Shown: positions 18,787 to 28,352, counted from the first letter of the stretch. The stretch is DNA of 64,000 nt from Fictibacillus phosphorivorans (GCF_001619875.1 NZ_LRFC01000023.1:248001-312000); one strand, 5' to 3'. Notes: a model not told the origin generated them from the sequence alone. A program made the numbers and translations.

Positions 18787-18830
18787 GACTTAAACCACCT
18801 CGCATTGACGAGGTGGTTTAAGTCCTTTTT
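18787..18830 (+). terminator. Strong terminator downstream of dynA
   Basis: A perfect 16-bp stem (GACTTAAACCACCTCG and its complement) has a 6-nt loop and a CTTTTT tail. It lies 100 nt beyond the dynA stop; the bases between show no gene. Confidence 0.9.
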
Positions 18831-18874
18831 ATGTATAACAAATCACTTTCCCTGGATGAAAAAGCTAAAAAAAC

Positions 18875-18918
18875 AAGGACTTCGCATGGACATCATATAC
18901 GAAGTCCTTATTTATTCT
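18875..18918 (+). terminator. Second hairpin in the dynA-murE intergenic region
   Basis: AAGGACTTCG pairs with CGAAGTCCTT across a 15-nt loop, followed by a T-rich stretch. It shares the AGGACTT/AAGTCC theme with the preceding hairpin. The 525-nt stretch 18688-19212 holds only these hairpins and a foldback repeat copy. Confidence 0.6.
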
Positions 18919-19041
18919 TTTCGAAATACTTCAATGAATTGACCGTATCATCCCAGTAAGTTCAAAACAAACAATGAATACGAAAAAGATTTGATACTTT
19001 GAAGATTTATTGTTTTTTTTGTTCTTTTGCTTCATTGCCAA

Positions 19042-19142
19042 GTGATTGGAGTGAAAGGTGGCGAGACACTTATACGTAAAACGTACGAATGTGGCTCACC
19101 GCCTACCCGGCTGAAAGCGAAGCACCTGAAACGGAAATCAAC
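19042..19142 (+). repeat. Foldback intergenic repeat, copy 2 (short subtype)
   Basis: About 100 bp run from GTGATTGGAGTGAAAGGTGG to CACCTGAAACGGAAATCAAC, with the shared core GGCTCACCGCCTACCC. The ends are inverted relative to one another. It lacks the internal module present in copies 1 and 6. Confidence 0.88.
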
Positions 19143-19212
19143 TCTTCCAAAAGACAACCAAAACTTATATTTAGGCTTTTTTTGCCTCGCCTAAAAAAAT
19201 GCTGATTTTAAT

Positions 19213-20667
19213 TTATATGAATGTTGGTTTATTCATCGATTGAAACAGTTCCACAGTCTTAAGATCAGAATCAGACGGATGTGTATACGCCTCTTTATAC
19301 TTTTCCGGTCCTTTGCCTGTAATAATCACTACAGCGTTCGGTGGAGCTTCTTTCAAAGCAAAGAAAATTGCTTCTGTTCGATCTGGAACAATGACAGGCA
19401 GTTGGGATGCTTTTGGAATTGCTTCTTGAGTTTCTTGAACGAGTTGATCACGATCCACACCGTTTAAATCATCAACCGTTAAAATGGTTTTCGTCGTGTA
19501 TTCTAATGATATACTGATCATTTCACTTCGTTTCGTTAAATCCCGGTTACCTCTGAATCCGAAAACATGATAAAGTGGGCGATTTCCTGCTTTTTTGCTA
19601 GCTGCTTCAAGCACTTGAGATACACCATCAGGGGTATGAGCATAATCAACAATAACTTCTGTCCCATTTTGAAGGATGATCTCTTCAAATCGGCCAGGAA
19701 TTCCAGCAAAACTTTTTAAATACTCTATTGAGCTTTTAATAGGTATTCCATAGTCTAATGCTGCAGCAATGGCAGCGGTTGTATTTAAAGCATTGTATTC
19801 ACCTGGAAGAGGTAAAGGCACAGTTACCTGAAGTGTCTCATGAACCAAATTAAATGAATTTTTTCCTACATCTTCAATATAAAATGAGTCAGTTTTTCTT
19901 TTGCCGTAAGTCCAGACTTGGAGATCATTTTTTTTATTCAGTTCTTCTGTTAATCGCTTACCATAATGACCCTCACTGCATATAATCGCTGTCCCTTTAT
20001 TTTTTAAATAGGAAAATAATTTAGCTTTACATAGATAGTACGATTCCATTGTTCCGTGATAGTCCAGGTGGTCATGAGTTAAGTTTAAAAAGATGGCTTG
20101 ATCATAAGTAATTCCTTCAATTCTTTTTTGTTCTAATCCATGTGAACTAACTTCCATAACCACAGTATCATCTTTGCTTTCGCTTAACATCTGCTGAAGA
20201 GTAACAGGATCAGGAGTAGTGTGTGAACTCTTCACCTTAGTACCATTAATAAAGTGATATACGGTTCCGAAAAGAGCGGTAGAAATACCATGTGAATCAA
20301 GTATATGCTGAAGTAAGAAAGAAGTTGTGGTTTTGCCGTTCGTACCCGTTATACCAGTCATCTTATGTTTTTTATAAGGTTCTTCATAAAAGTAAGAAGC
20401 AGCTAAACTCAATAATTGTTTAGTATCCTTAGCATAAAAATAATGACCTGGTCCAATTTCCTCATCATACTCACCAATAATGGCTGCAGCACCGTTTTCA
20501 AATGCTTCTTGTATGTACTGATGGCCATCCGCATGCACACCAGAAATAGCAAAAAATAAGTATCCAGGCTTTACTTTTTTTGAGTGAGAAGTAATTCCGG
20601 TGATTACAGGATCATCCTCGGTTGTAGTTGATATATGCAATTGGTTTAATAAACCGTTTAACTTCAC
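19213..20667 (-). CDS. MurE-like Mur ligase (divergent paralogue)
   Basis: The 484-residue protein has the three Mur ligase domains: N-terminal binding domain (SHSKKVKPGYLFFAI, DGHQYIQEAFENGA), central ATPase domain with GITGTNGKTTTSFLL near residue 109 and the carbamylated lysine region YYLCKAKLF, and a C-terminal domain. It is closest to MurE (UDP-MurNAc-tripeptide synthetase). The MurE specificity motif DNPR is missing: its place reads TVDDLNGVD, and the GGDRD and GKGHE elements read FGFRGNRD and GKGPE. The amino acid added, or even the nucleotide-sugar substrate, may therefore differ from meso-diaminopimelate. It stands outside any division-cell-wall cluster. Confidence 0.85.
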   Translation of the reverse strand: MKLNGLLNQLHISTTTEDDPVITGITSHSKKVKPGYLFFAISGVHADGHQYIQEAFENGAAAIIGEYDEEIGPGHYFYAKDTKQLLSLAASYFYEEPYKKHKMTGITGTNGKTTTSFLLQHILDSHGISTALFGTVYHFINGTKVKSSHTTPDPVTLQQMLSESKDDTVVMEVSSHGLEQKRIEGITYDQAIFLNLTHDHLDYHGTMESYYLCKAKLFSYLKNKGTAIICSEGHYGKRLTEELNKKNDLQVWTYGKRKTDSFYIEDVGKNSFNLVHETLQVTVPLPLPGEYNALNTTAAIAAALDYGIPIKSSIEYLKSFAGIPGRFEEIILQNGTEVIVDYAHTPDGVSQVLEAASKKAGNRPLYHVFGFRGNRDLTKRSEMISISLEYTTKTILTVDDLNGVDRDQLVQETQEAIPKASQLPVIVPDRTEAIFFALKEAPPNAVVIITGKGPEKYKEAYTHPSDSDLKTVELFQSMNKPTFI

Positions 20668-20794
20668 AAAAACGCATCCTTTGAATAAATTAATTTTAGT
20701 TTTTTTCTAATTCAAATTTCTATACAAAGTCATTGAATTAACCATAAAATCTTTATGTTAACTTATTCGAAAAAACTGCCCAATTTAGGGCAGT

Positions 20795-21952
20795 TTAAGT
20801 AAGGGAATTTATAAAGTTTTCGATTCCATCCATACCTTTTATTAACTGTTCCATAGAAGCAGCGTAAGAAATTCGAACATACCCTTCACCAAGAGTAGTG
20901 AACGCGTCGCCCGGGACAACGGCAACTTCCTCATTTTGTAGCAGTTTTAATGCAAATTCATAAGAAGTTAAGCCATATTTTTTAACAGATACAAAAAGAT
21001 AAAATGCACCATTTGGTTTTTCAAAAGAAATACCCATCTTTTCAAGTCGGTTACAGCAGTATTCTAATCGCTGTTTGTATGCTTCACGCATTTCAGAGGC
21101 ATCATCTTTACCATTTGTTAAGGCTTCTATAGCAGCAGCTTGTGAAATGGTAGACGCGCAAGTGACATTATATTGATGAACTTTTAATACATGCTGCAAT
21201 AGGTTTTGCGGGCCAAACAAAAGTCCGATGCGCCAGCCAGTCATGCTGTGTGACTTGGACAAACCGTTTATGACAAATGTTTTTTCCCTCATTCCTTCAT
21301 AGTGAGCAATGGAATGATGATTACCGTTGTATTTCAGTTCACTATAGATCTCATCTGAGAGTACAAAGATGTCTTTTTTCCTCAAATAGTGAGAGAGCTC
21401 CAATAATTCATGATCTTCAAGTACAACCCCTGTCGGATTAGATGGGGAAGGGATGATAATCGCTTTTGTTTTGTCCGTGATATGTTTGTCAATCAATTCA
21501 GGAGTAACTTTAAAACCAGTCTGTGTTGTATCTATATATATAGTGTTCGCACCACATAAAGTGATTACGGGTTCATAGCCAGGGTAAACAGGTGCAGGAA
21601 GCAGAACATCATCACCGTTGTTTAAAATTGTGCGCAATGTAATATCGATCGCCTCGCTAGCTCCTGCAGTAACGATCACTTCACTTGTCGGGTCATAGTT
21701 GAGCTCATACTTTTCTTTTACAAATTCAGAAGCGGCTTTTCTCAGCTCAATATAGCCTGCGTTATGTGAATAAACGGTTTGATTGTTATGTATCGCAGCA
21801 ATAGCAGCTTCTTTTACGTGTAATGGAGTAGGAAAATCCGGCTGGCCAAGTGTTAAGGATATGGCATTGGGAAACTGAGCAACTTCGTTAAAAAACTTAC
21901 GAATTCCTGAAATTTGAATTGATTTAGCATGATCGTTTAGTAAATGTTCCAC
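20795..21952 (-). CDS. patA: N-acetyl-LL-diaminopimelate aminotransferase-type PLP enzyme PatA
   Basis: This fold-type I aminotransferase of 385 residues is very similar to B. subtilis PatA from MEHLL and ISGIRKF onwards: GQPDFPTPLHV, NAGYIELR, PSPSNPTGV, SDEIYSEL, and the PLP lysine in NGLSKSHSMTGWR. PatA acts in the acetylase branch of lysine/diaminopimelate synthesis. AAGGAAG lies before the ATG. It is transcribed towards the MurE-like gene, 127 nt away, and divergently from ykuC, as patA and ykuC are also neighbours in B. subtilis. A shared link with cell-wall diaminopimelate is possible but not shown. Confidence 0.93.
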   Translation of the reverse strand: MEHLLNDHAKSIQISGIRKFFNEVAQFPNAISLTLGQPDFPTPLHVKEAAIAAIHNNQTVYSHNAGYIELRKAASEFVKEKYELNYDPTSEVIVTAGASEAIDITLRTILNNGDDVLLPAPVYPGYEPVITLCGANTIYIDTTQTGFKVTPELIDKHITDKTKAIIIPSPSNPTGVVLEDHELLELSHYLRKKDIFVLSDEIYSELKYNGNHHSIAHYEGMREKTFVINGLSKSHSMTGWRIGLLFGPQNLLQHVLKVHQYNVTCASTISQAAAIEALTNGKDDASEMREAYKQRLEYCCNRLEKMGISFEKPNGAFYLFVSVKKYGLTSYEFALKLLQNEEVAVVPGDAFTTLGEGYVRISYAASMEQLIKGMDGIENFINSLT

Positions 21953-22111
21953 ACAGAATACTTCCTTTCATTTTTCAGCAAAATTGCAAAAAGTACGTTC
22001 CCACCAAGTGTATCTTTAATTGCTTTCTTCAGTCAATGGGTGGATTTTCTTGTATGGTTTTATGACTTTTTACAATACTAAAGAGGTAGACATACGGTTG
22101 TGGAGGAAATT

Positions 22112-23371
22112 ATGGAAGCAAAGAAAAAGTTAGACCTACTTGCACTCGCATCCATTCCCCTTGTAATGACACTGGGGAATTCTATGCTTATACCCGTTTT
22201 GCCTGAAATCGGAAAAGAACTTAATATTAGTTCTTTTCAAGTTTCCTTAATTATTACCGTTTATTCGATCGTTGCCATCCTTTTAATACCGATTGCAGGG
22301 TATTTGTCCGACCGTTTTGGCCGAAAAAAAGTAATAATACCTAGCCTCTTTATTGCCGGCGTTGGAGGATTGATTGCAGGTTGGGCCGCTTGGCAGTCCG
22401 ATAATGCATTTACGTTTATACTAATTGGCCGTTTTCTTCAAGGTGTTGGTTCTTCGGGTGCAGCTCCGGTCGTTTTACCATTAGTGGGGGATATGTTTAA
22501 AGATGAAGAAGAGGTAAGTTCAGGTTTAGGGTTGATTGAAACTTCAAATACGATCGGTAAGGTTTTAAGCCCAATATTGGGGGCATTTTTAGCAACTATC
22601 ATCTGGTTTTTACCTTTTTGGCTCATACCTGTATTCTGTATTGTTTCTATTCTTTTAGTGTTATTTCTTGTTAAAGTGCCAAAAAAAGAACAAGAACAAC
22701 AACCGTTTAAAGAATACATTAAAAACATTAAGAAAATTTTTCACAACGAAGGCAGATGGCTTATTGCCATATTTATAATCGGCGGCATCATCATGTTTGT
22801 GTTATTCGGCATCTTGTTCTATCTGTCCACGATTTTAGAAGAAAAATATGGCGTAAAAGGGATCATGAAAGGCTTGGTCATTGCATTGCCTTTGCTTGCT
22901 CTATCAATAGCTTCTTTTATTGCTGGGAAAAAGATTAAGCAAAATAAGGTAGTTATGAAATGGTGTACTTTCTTATCAATGGTCCTTTTAGGTGGGTCCG
23001 TATTTTTAATCACCTTTACTGAGAACGTCTATTTTTTATTAGGCGCATTATTTATTGCGGGAATTGGTATTGGTGCTGCTTTACCATGTTTGGATGCACT
23101 TATTACTGAAGGAATTGAGAAAGAAGCAAGAGGATCTATTACATCGATCTACAGTTCGATGAGATTTGTGGGTGTAGCATTAGGCCCTCCTGTATATGCC
23201 ATTTTAATGAAATCTTCACATGAACTCGTATTTTACACATCAGCAGGAATTAGTATCGTTGGTGCGGTTGCTGCATTTTTTGCTATAAAACCTGAAAAAG
23301 AAAAAGGCGGGGGAGATGAGGAAACGAAAGATCCTCAAATGAACAAAAAGTTAAAACCAGCCTTAGAATAG
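22112..23371 (+). CDS. ykuC: MFS drug-type efflux transporter (YkuC-like)
   Basis: The 419-residue product is a major facilitator with about 12 membrane helices. SDRFGRKKVIIPSL after helix 2 is the family's conserved loop 2-3 motif, and GRFLQGVGSSGAAPVVLPLV is typical of the drug:H+ antiporter group. The C-terminus is a hydrophilic tail (EKEKGGGDEETKDPQ). I start it at ATG 22112, 5 nt after GGAGG; a GTG upstream lies in that site. Similarity and linkage to patA point to YkuC. The substrate is unknown. Confidence 0.87.
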   Translation: MEAKKKLDLLALASIPLVMTLGNSMLIPVLPEIGKELNISSFQVSLIITVYSIVAILLIPIAGYLSDRFGRKKVIIPSLFIAGVGGLIAGWAAWQSDNAFTFILIGRFLQGVGSSGAAPVVLPLVGDMFKDEEEVSSGLGLIETSNTIGKVLSPILGAFLATIIWFLPFWLIPVFCIVSILLVLFLVKVPKKEQEQQPFKEYIKNIKKIFHNEGRWLIAIFIIGGIIMFVLFGILFYLSTILEEKYGVKGIMKGLVIALPLLALSIASFIAGKKIKQNKVVMKWCTFLSMVLLGGSVFLITFTENVYFLLGALFIAGIGIGAALPCLDALITEGIEKEARGSITSIYSSMRFVGVALGPPVYAILMKSSHELVFYTSAGISIVGAVAAFFAIKPEKEKGGGDEETKDPQMNKKLKPALE

Positions 23372-23379
23372 TTCAAATA

Positions 23380-23411
23380 AAAAAAGCAGCGGAAAATCCG
23401 CTGTTTTTTTT
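23380..23411 (+). terminator. Terminator after ykuC
   Basis: AAAGCAGCGGA pairs with TCCGCTGTTT around AAAA and is followed by T8, 10 nt past the stop codon. Confidence 0.92.
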
Positions 23412-23474
23412 ATCTGGCTTTCTTCTATAGATTGTTGCTTTGGAAGCATTTTGTTCAATTCTCTCCTATGATAA

Positions 23475-23604
23475 GTTGATTGGAGTGTAAGGTGTGAGAC
23501 TCTCGGCTAGGACAGGCTGGCAGGTGAGACACTTAAGAGTGAAACGAACGAATGTGGCTCACCGCCTGCCCCGCGGAAAGCGAGCACCTGGAGCGGAAAT
23601 CAAC
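23475..23604 (+). repeat. Foldback intergenic repeat, copy 3 (standard form)
   Basis: The best-preserved copy runs from GTTGATTGGAGTGTAAGGTG to CACCTGGAGCGGAAATCAAC (imperfect inverted ends), with GACAGG, AGGTGAGACACTTAAGAG and GCTCACCGCCTGCCCCGCGG between. It lies between convergent ykuC and the cyclase gene. Confidence 0.92.
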
Positions 23605-23626
23605 AACTTTCAAGAGCTACAGAGTG

Positions 23627-24238
23627 TTATTGTTCAATTAAGACGACCCTTGCAGGTGATGCATCCAATCCTCTGATCTTTAGAGGAGCAGCTACCATCA
23701 AGTATTCGCCTTCAGGCACATCTTTTAATTGAAGCCCTTCTATAATGATTACGTTGTTTTGAAAAAGCTGTTTATGAGTAGGGTGATTCTCTTGTGCACG
23801 CTCAACACCTAGAGCATCAATACCAACACCAGCTACACCGATCTCGGCCAATACTTTAGCAGCTTCGCTGTTCACATAGATGAATTCAAAATTGAATTCT
23901 GTGTCCCAAGAATTTTTAGTTTTAAAAAGGACAAAATCATCTTTTTGAATATCTTTTCCTGCAAGATCATTAGCAGAAATGAACTCGCTTGAACTTGTAA
24001 GATCAATCACTTTTGCTTTTCGGACGAGTTTTTCAATCGGCAGGGTTTCAATTGTGTCACCGCCAGGCACCATGTGAAGTGGTGCATCTACATGTGTTCC
24101 CGTATGAACATCCATTGCGATCCTTGTTTCTGTAACATGACCGCTTTGAGCGGTGTTAAACTGAGGCTGTTTTTCAGGTTTATTTTTATATACCGGCATA
24201 CCTTCATAAATCGGTAAAGAAACATCAAAAATCTTCAT
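23627..24238 (-). CDS. Cyclase/arylformamidase (KynB-like) family metal hydrolase
   Basis: The 203-residue protein starts MKIFDVSLPIYEGMPVYKNK and has HTGTHVDAPLHMVPGG, the HxGTHxDxPxH metal-binding signature of the cyclase family (kynurenine formamidases and isatin hydrolases). The real substrate is not known; no kynurenine gene is nearby. The start is ATG 24238, 9 nt after GAGAGGA; an ATG at 24247 directly abuts this site. It lies 2 nt downstream of zwf and is probably co-transcribed with it. Confidence 0.88.
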   Translation of the reverse strand: MKIFDVSLPIYEGMPVYKNKPEKQPQFNTAQSGHVTETRIAMDVHTGTHVDAPLHMVPGGDTIETLPIEKLVRKAKVIDLTSSSEFISANDLAGKDIQKDDFVLFKTKNSWDTEFNFEFIYVNSEAAKVLAEIGVAGVGIDALGVERAQENHPTHKQLFQNNVIIIEGLQLKDVPEGEYLMVAAPLKIRGLDASPARVVLIEQ

Positions 24239-24240
24239 GG

Positions 24241-25743
24241 TTAACATTCCTCTCTAACTTTTGTAGGTTCCCACCAAGAATGGCCGTCTCTATTCAATAA
24301 TTCATCTGCTTCAACAGGGCCCATGCTGCCAGAAGGATAGTGTGTAACAGGTGAACCTGTACCATCAGCCCAAGCTTTTGTGATGCGGTCAATAAAGTCC
24401 CAGCTAAGTGCTACTTCATCCCATCGAGTAAAGTAAGTTGAATTTCCAAGAAGACAATCATGGAGAAGCTTCTCATACGCTTCTGGAGAGTTCATCTCAG
24501 CTGTTGTCTTATTGTTATAGGTCATATCAATCGGCAACAGATCAGAAGTATCACCTTTTGGTTTAGCATTCAGAGTCAGACTTACACCTTCATCAGGCTG
24601 AACGTGAATTCTTAAAAGATTCGGCTGATATTTTTCTGTTTTTGCATGATAAAGAGCCATTGGGCCTTGCTTGAATTGAATAACGATTTCAGTCGATTTT
24701 ACAGCCATTCGTTTTCCTGTACGAATATAGAATGGTACGCCTGTCCAACGGAAATTATCAATAAACAGTTTTGCTGCTACAAATGTTTCTGTTTGAGACT
24801 CAGGAGCTACATTTTCTTCTTGAAGATAGCCTGGAACTTGTTCTCCGTTCATCTTTCCAGCGGAATATTGTGCCCGAATCACATTCCTCTTTACTTCTTC
24901 TTCATTAAAGAAGCGCAATGAACGAAGTACCTTTACTTTTTCATCACGGATATGTTCTGGCTTTAGTTCGCCTGGCGGTTCCATAGCAACCATCATTACC
25001 ATTTGAAGCATGTGGTTTTGTACCATATCAAGTAATGCACCCGATTTTTCGTAATAAGCAGCTCGATCTTCTACACCTAGAGTTTCACTTGATGTGATTT
25101 GAACAGAGTCAATGTACTTGTTGTTCCAGATGGATTCAAAGATGGCATTTCCAAAACGAATCACTTGAATGTTTTGGACCATTTCTTTACCTAGGTAATG
25201 GTCGATGCGGTATATATCATCTTCATTAAAACTTTGCTGAATCTCTTCATTTAGTTTTGTAGCAGAAGGAAGGTCATGACCAAATGGTTTTTCAATTACG
25301 ATGCGCTGCCAGCCTTCTGTATTTGTTATACCTTCTGATTTTAAGAAAGTAGGGATGATTCCGAAGAAGCTTGGAGCCATCGCTAAATAGTACAAGCGAT
25401 TCCCGTTTGTTTGATAATCTCTGTCAAGTACGTTTAATAGTTCTTCTAATTCATGGTAACTTGGTTTACTCGTTACATCCATTTTTAAATAATAAAAATG
25501 TGAAGAGAATTTTTTTACAATGTCTATATCTGCATTTGGTGCATGTTCGTTGATAGCTGAAGCGACTTCAGCTTGAAATTCTTCATGTGTATATTCTTTT
25601 CTAGAAACACCAACAACAGAAAAATTCTCTTTCATATGTCCCTTTTGATACAATTGGTAAAGGGCAGGGAATAATTTTCGGTGAGCAAGGTCACCAGTCG
25701 CTCCAAACAATACGATGGAAGCGTTTGGTATCGTATGTATCAT
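24241..25743 (-). CDS. zwf: Glucose-6-phosphate 1-dehydrogenase
   Basis: This enzyme makes 6-phosphogluconolactone and NADPH, the first step of the oxidative pentose phosphate pathway. The 500-residue product has the NADP loop FGATGDLAHRKLFPALY near residue 13, EKPFGHDL, the active-site RIDHYLGKEMVQN near 177, and RWTGVPFYIRTGKRM. It is full length. AAGAAGTGACG precedes the ATG. It forms an apparent operon with the cyclase gene; no gnd gene is nearby. Confidence 0.97.
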   Translation of the reverse strand: MIHTIPNASIVLFGATGDLAHRKLFPALYQLYQKGHMKENFSVVGVSRKEYTHEEFQAEVASAINEHAPNADIDIVKKFSSHFYYLKMDVTSKPSYHELEELLNVLDRDYQTNGNRLYYLAMAPSFFGIIPTFLKSEGITNTEGWQRIVIEKPFGHDLPSATKLNEEIQQSFNEDDIYRIDHYLGKEMVQNIQVIRFGNAIFESIWNNKYIDSVQITSSETLGVEDRAAYYEKSGALLDMVQNHMLQMVMMVAMEPPGELKPEHIRDEKVKVLRSLRFFNEEEVKRNVIRAQYSAGKMNGEQVPGYLQEENVAPESQTETFVAAKLFIDNFRWTGVPFYIRTGKRMAVKSTEIVIQFKQGPMALYHAKTEKYQPNLLRIHVQPDEGVSLTLNAKPKGDTSDLLPIDMTYNNKTTAEMNSPEAYEKLLHDCLLGNSTYFTRWDEVALSWDFIDRITKAWADGTGSPVTHYPSGSMGPVEADELLNRDGHSWWEPTKVREEC

Positions 25744-25841
25744 TTTCTACGTCACTTCTTTCTATCTTTTCTAATAGTTACAGCTTTCCCTAGATGCAGT
25801 TAAAATAACGTAATACTTATTAAATAGGAGGTTTGAAAAAT

Positions 25842-26678
25842 ATGTCCAATTTTGTAAAACCCGAGTGGATAAACCAAAACACTAACAGAGATGATATCGT
25901 AATCTTTGATTGCCGGTTTTCGTTAGCTAATCCTATTGAAGGATATGAGCTGTATAAACAGGATCATATCGAAGGTGCCTATTATGCAGATCTAAATCAA
26001 CATCTATCAGGACATGTTTCAACACATGGCGGTCGTCACCCAATACCTTCCGTAAACATACTATCACAATTTTTAAGCCGTTGTGGAGTGGACTCTGAAA
26101 AAATTGTTGTCGCTTACGATGATCAATCAGGTGCAATGGCTTCAAGACTTTGGTGGCTTTTGAAATACTTGGGTCATGATAACGTATATGTTATGCAGGG
26201 CGGCTACACACACTATAAAGAAAAAGGCTATCGCATCACAAGAAAAATGCCTATAGAAAAGCGAGCAAACTTCAAGTCAAAAGTGAGGGAAGAGATGCTT
26301 GTCACAAAAGATGATATTTTATCTGTTATAAAAAACAGGAACAAAATTCTAATAGACGCCCGGGAGGCGAATAGATATAAAGGAATAATCGAACCGATTG
26401 ATCACAAAGCGGGTCATATACCTACGGCTATAAATATTCCTTGGGAGACGCATTTTAATAAAGCAGGCTGGTGGAAAGAAAGGAATGAACTGCAGGAATT
26501 ATATGCAGCTAAGCTCAGTTCTGAAGAAACGGGAATCGTATACTGCGGATCAGGCGTGACAGCGTGCGTCAATATTCTCGCGATGAATGAAGCAGGAATC
26601 ACAAATACAGCACTTTATGGAGGAAGCTGGAGTGATTGGATCAGCTATCATGAGAATCACATTGAAAAAGAGCAATAA
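25842..26678 (+). CDS. Tandem-domain rhodanese sulfurtransferase
   Basis: The 278-residue protein has two rhodanese domains. The first (residues 1-130) is inactive, with YDDQSG at the active-site position; the second has the catalytic loop YCGSGVTAC around Cys235. CGSGVTA is usual for 3-mercaptopyruvate/thiosulfate sulfurtransferases. It moves sulfane sulfur to cyanide or thiol acceptors; the natural acceptor is unknown. The start is ATG 25842, 10 nt after AGGAGG; a TTG upstream abuts the site. It is divergent from zwf. Confidence 0.9.
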   Translation: MSNFVKPEWINQNTNRDDIVIFDCRFSLANPIEGYELYKQDHIEGAYYADLNQHLSGHVSTHGGRHPIPSVNILSQFLSRCGVDSEKIVVAYDDQSGAMASRLWWLLKYLGHDNVYVMQGGYTHYKEKGYRITRKMPIEKRANFKSKVREEMLVTKDDILSVIKNRNKILIDAREANRYKGIIEPIDHKAGHIPTAINIPWETHFNKAGWWKERNELQELYAAKLSSEETGIVYCGSGVTACVNILAMNEAGITNTALYGGSWSDWISYHENHIEKEQ

Positions 26679-26729
26679 CAATAAAATTTCACGTACCGTA
26701 CTTTAAATATAAATTTTAGGAGACAAAAA

Positions 26730-27560
26730 ATGAAACAAAGCGATCTACATACACATACTACCGCATCAGACGGGACTTTTAGCCCAGCAGATAATATTAA
26801 GAGAGCGCTTGAAAAAGGTCTCGGAGCTATTGCAATTACCGATCATGATACGGTAAGCGGAATAGAAGAAGCGATGTTAGAAGCCAGTAAACATCCAAAT
26901 TTCGAATGTATCCCTGGAATTGAAATCAGTACATTATATAACGGGCAAGATATTCATGTTCTCGGGTATTTTATCGATTATAGAGATGAGGAGTTTCTTT
27001 CTGCTTTAACAAGTCTCACTTCTGTTAGAGACAAAAGAAATGGAATGATTCTTCAAAAACTTAATAAACTTGGAATCAACATTAAAATATCTGAATTAGA
27101 AGCGAAAAGGCACGGAGATGGCAATGTTGGAAGAGGACATATTGCTGAAATCTTAATGGAAAAGGGGATTGTTCAATCTCTTCCTGAAGCATTTGACAAA
27201 TATTTAGGAAAAGGAAGAGCTGCATATGCTACACCTGAGCGGATATCACCAATAGAAGCTATACAAATCATAAAGAAGGCAAAGGGTGTTCCCGTATTAG
27301 CACATCCGGGTATCTATGATGCTGATGAACTCATTCCTTTATTATGCGGAAATGGTTTGGTTGGGATTGAGTGCTGTCATCCAGATCATACAACACAGCA
27401 AGTGAAACATTACAAAACATTAGCTGAAAAACATTCGTTAGTAGAAACAGCAGGAAGTGATTTTCACGGTTTTCGAAATGGTGAAGTATTTCACGGAGAT
27501 CTTGGAAGTTGCAGTGTGCCATTAAGCACGATTGAAGACTTAAAAAATTTTTGCAAATAA
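26730..27560 (+). CDS. PHP-domain metal-dependent phosphoesterase
   Basis: The 276-residue PHP protein has SDLHTHTTASDGTFSP at the start, ITDHDTVSG near residue 36, PGIEIS, LAHPG and GSDFHG, which together form the trinuclear metal site. The family (TrpH/YciV type) includes 3',5'-nucleoside bisphosphate phosphatases and 5'-3' oligonucleotide exonucleases. The exact substrate is not readable. It starts 51 nt after the rhodanese gene with its own TTTTAGGAG site and may be co-transcribed with it. Confidence 0.9.
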   Translation: MKQSDLHTHTTASDGTFSPADNIKRALEKGLGAIAITDHDTVSGIEEAMLEASKHPNFECIPGIEISTLYNGQDIHVLGYFIDYRDEEFLSALTSLTSVRDKRNGMILQKLNKLGINIKISELEAKRHGDGNVGRGHIAEILMEKGIVQSLPEAFDKYLGKGRAAYATPERISPIEAIQIIKKAKGVPVLAHPGIYDADELIPLLCGNGLVGIECCHPDHTTQQVKHYKTLAEKHSLVETAGSDFHGFRNGEVFHGDLGSCSVPLSTIEDLKNFCK

Positions 27561-27633
27561 TCCTTGCCAGTCGGTTCATAACCTTATAAGATTCAATACG
27601 GAGTATATTGTTTTTTAGAAAGGAAGAACGGGT

Positions 27634-28230
27634 TTGACTTGGGATTTATTAAATATCATTGGGACAATCGCTTTTGCCATTTCGGGTGCTTTAGTTGCAA
27701 TGGAAGAAGATTATGATATCCTCGGTGTGTTTATTTTAGGTTTAGTTACCGCATTTGGCGGAGGTGTTTTAAGGAATGTGTTAATCGGACTTCCCGTAGA
27801 CACCATCTGGGAACAGGGCCTTTTGCTAAAATCAGCACTTGCATCAATGGGCATTGTTTTCTTTATGCCGGAAACGTTTATTCAATATTCAAAACGAAGT
27901 CTTCATTTTTTTGATGCGATCGGTCTTTCTGCATTCGCCATTCAAGGTGCCATTGCTGCAACTAGCATGAACCATCCAATAAGCGCAGTGATTGTTGCTG
28001 CGATCTTAACGGGAATCGGTGGAGGAATGATTCGCGACGTGCTTGCAGGACGAAAACCGGTTGTATTACGTGAAGAAATTTATGCAGTTTGGGCTTTACT
28101 CGGCGGCTTGATAGTAGGACTAAATATTGTAAACAGTACAGTTGAATATATGATTCTTTTTGTTTGTTTGGTTGCTTTTAGAATGCTATCTCTCAAATTA
28201 AAATGGAGACTCCCTCATAGAGCTCTCTAA
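27634..28230 (+). CDS. TRIC-type cation channel family membrane protein
   Basis: The 198-residue protein has about seven hydrophobic segments and two halves of the same motif: FGGGVLRNVLIGLPVD near residue 46 and IGGGMIRDVLAGRKP near 129. This internal duplication is typical of the UPF0126/TRIC family (B. subtilis YvgT), which forms trimeric monovalent cation channels. Start TTG 27634, about 8 nt after AAAGGAAG. It may belong to the same transcript as the rhodanese and PHP genes; a terminator follows. Confidence 0.9.
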   Translation: MTWDLLNIIGTIAFAISGALVAMEEDYDILGVFILGLVTAFGGGVLRNVLIGLPVDTIWEQGLLLKSALASMGIVFFMPETFIQYSKRSLHFFDAIGLSAFAIQGAIAATSMNHPISAVIVAAILTGIGGGMIRDVLAGRKPVVLREEIYAVWALLGGLIVGLNIVNSTVEYMILFVCLVAFRMLSLKLKWRLPHRAL

Positions 28231-28256
28231 CAGTTGCAACAATTTAATCCAAATTT

Positions 28257-28288
28257 AAAACCATCTGAAGGAAGGTGGTTTTTTTTGT
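28257..28288 (+). terminator. Terminator after the TRIC-type channel gene
   Basis: AAAACCATC pairs with GGTGGTTTT (one G-U pair) and is followed by T8. It separates the channel gene from the lysine cluster. Confidence 0.88.
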
Positions 28289-28352
28289 GCAGGAATTTAC
28301 TCTTTAGTTATGGAAGTTAATTTATGTGATAGATGTGACAGGAGGAGAAAAC

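Noticed and set aside
23494-23676. 60-codon frame after ykuC
   Set aside because: It is the translation of foldback repeat copy 3 and has no start signals.
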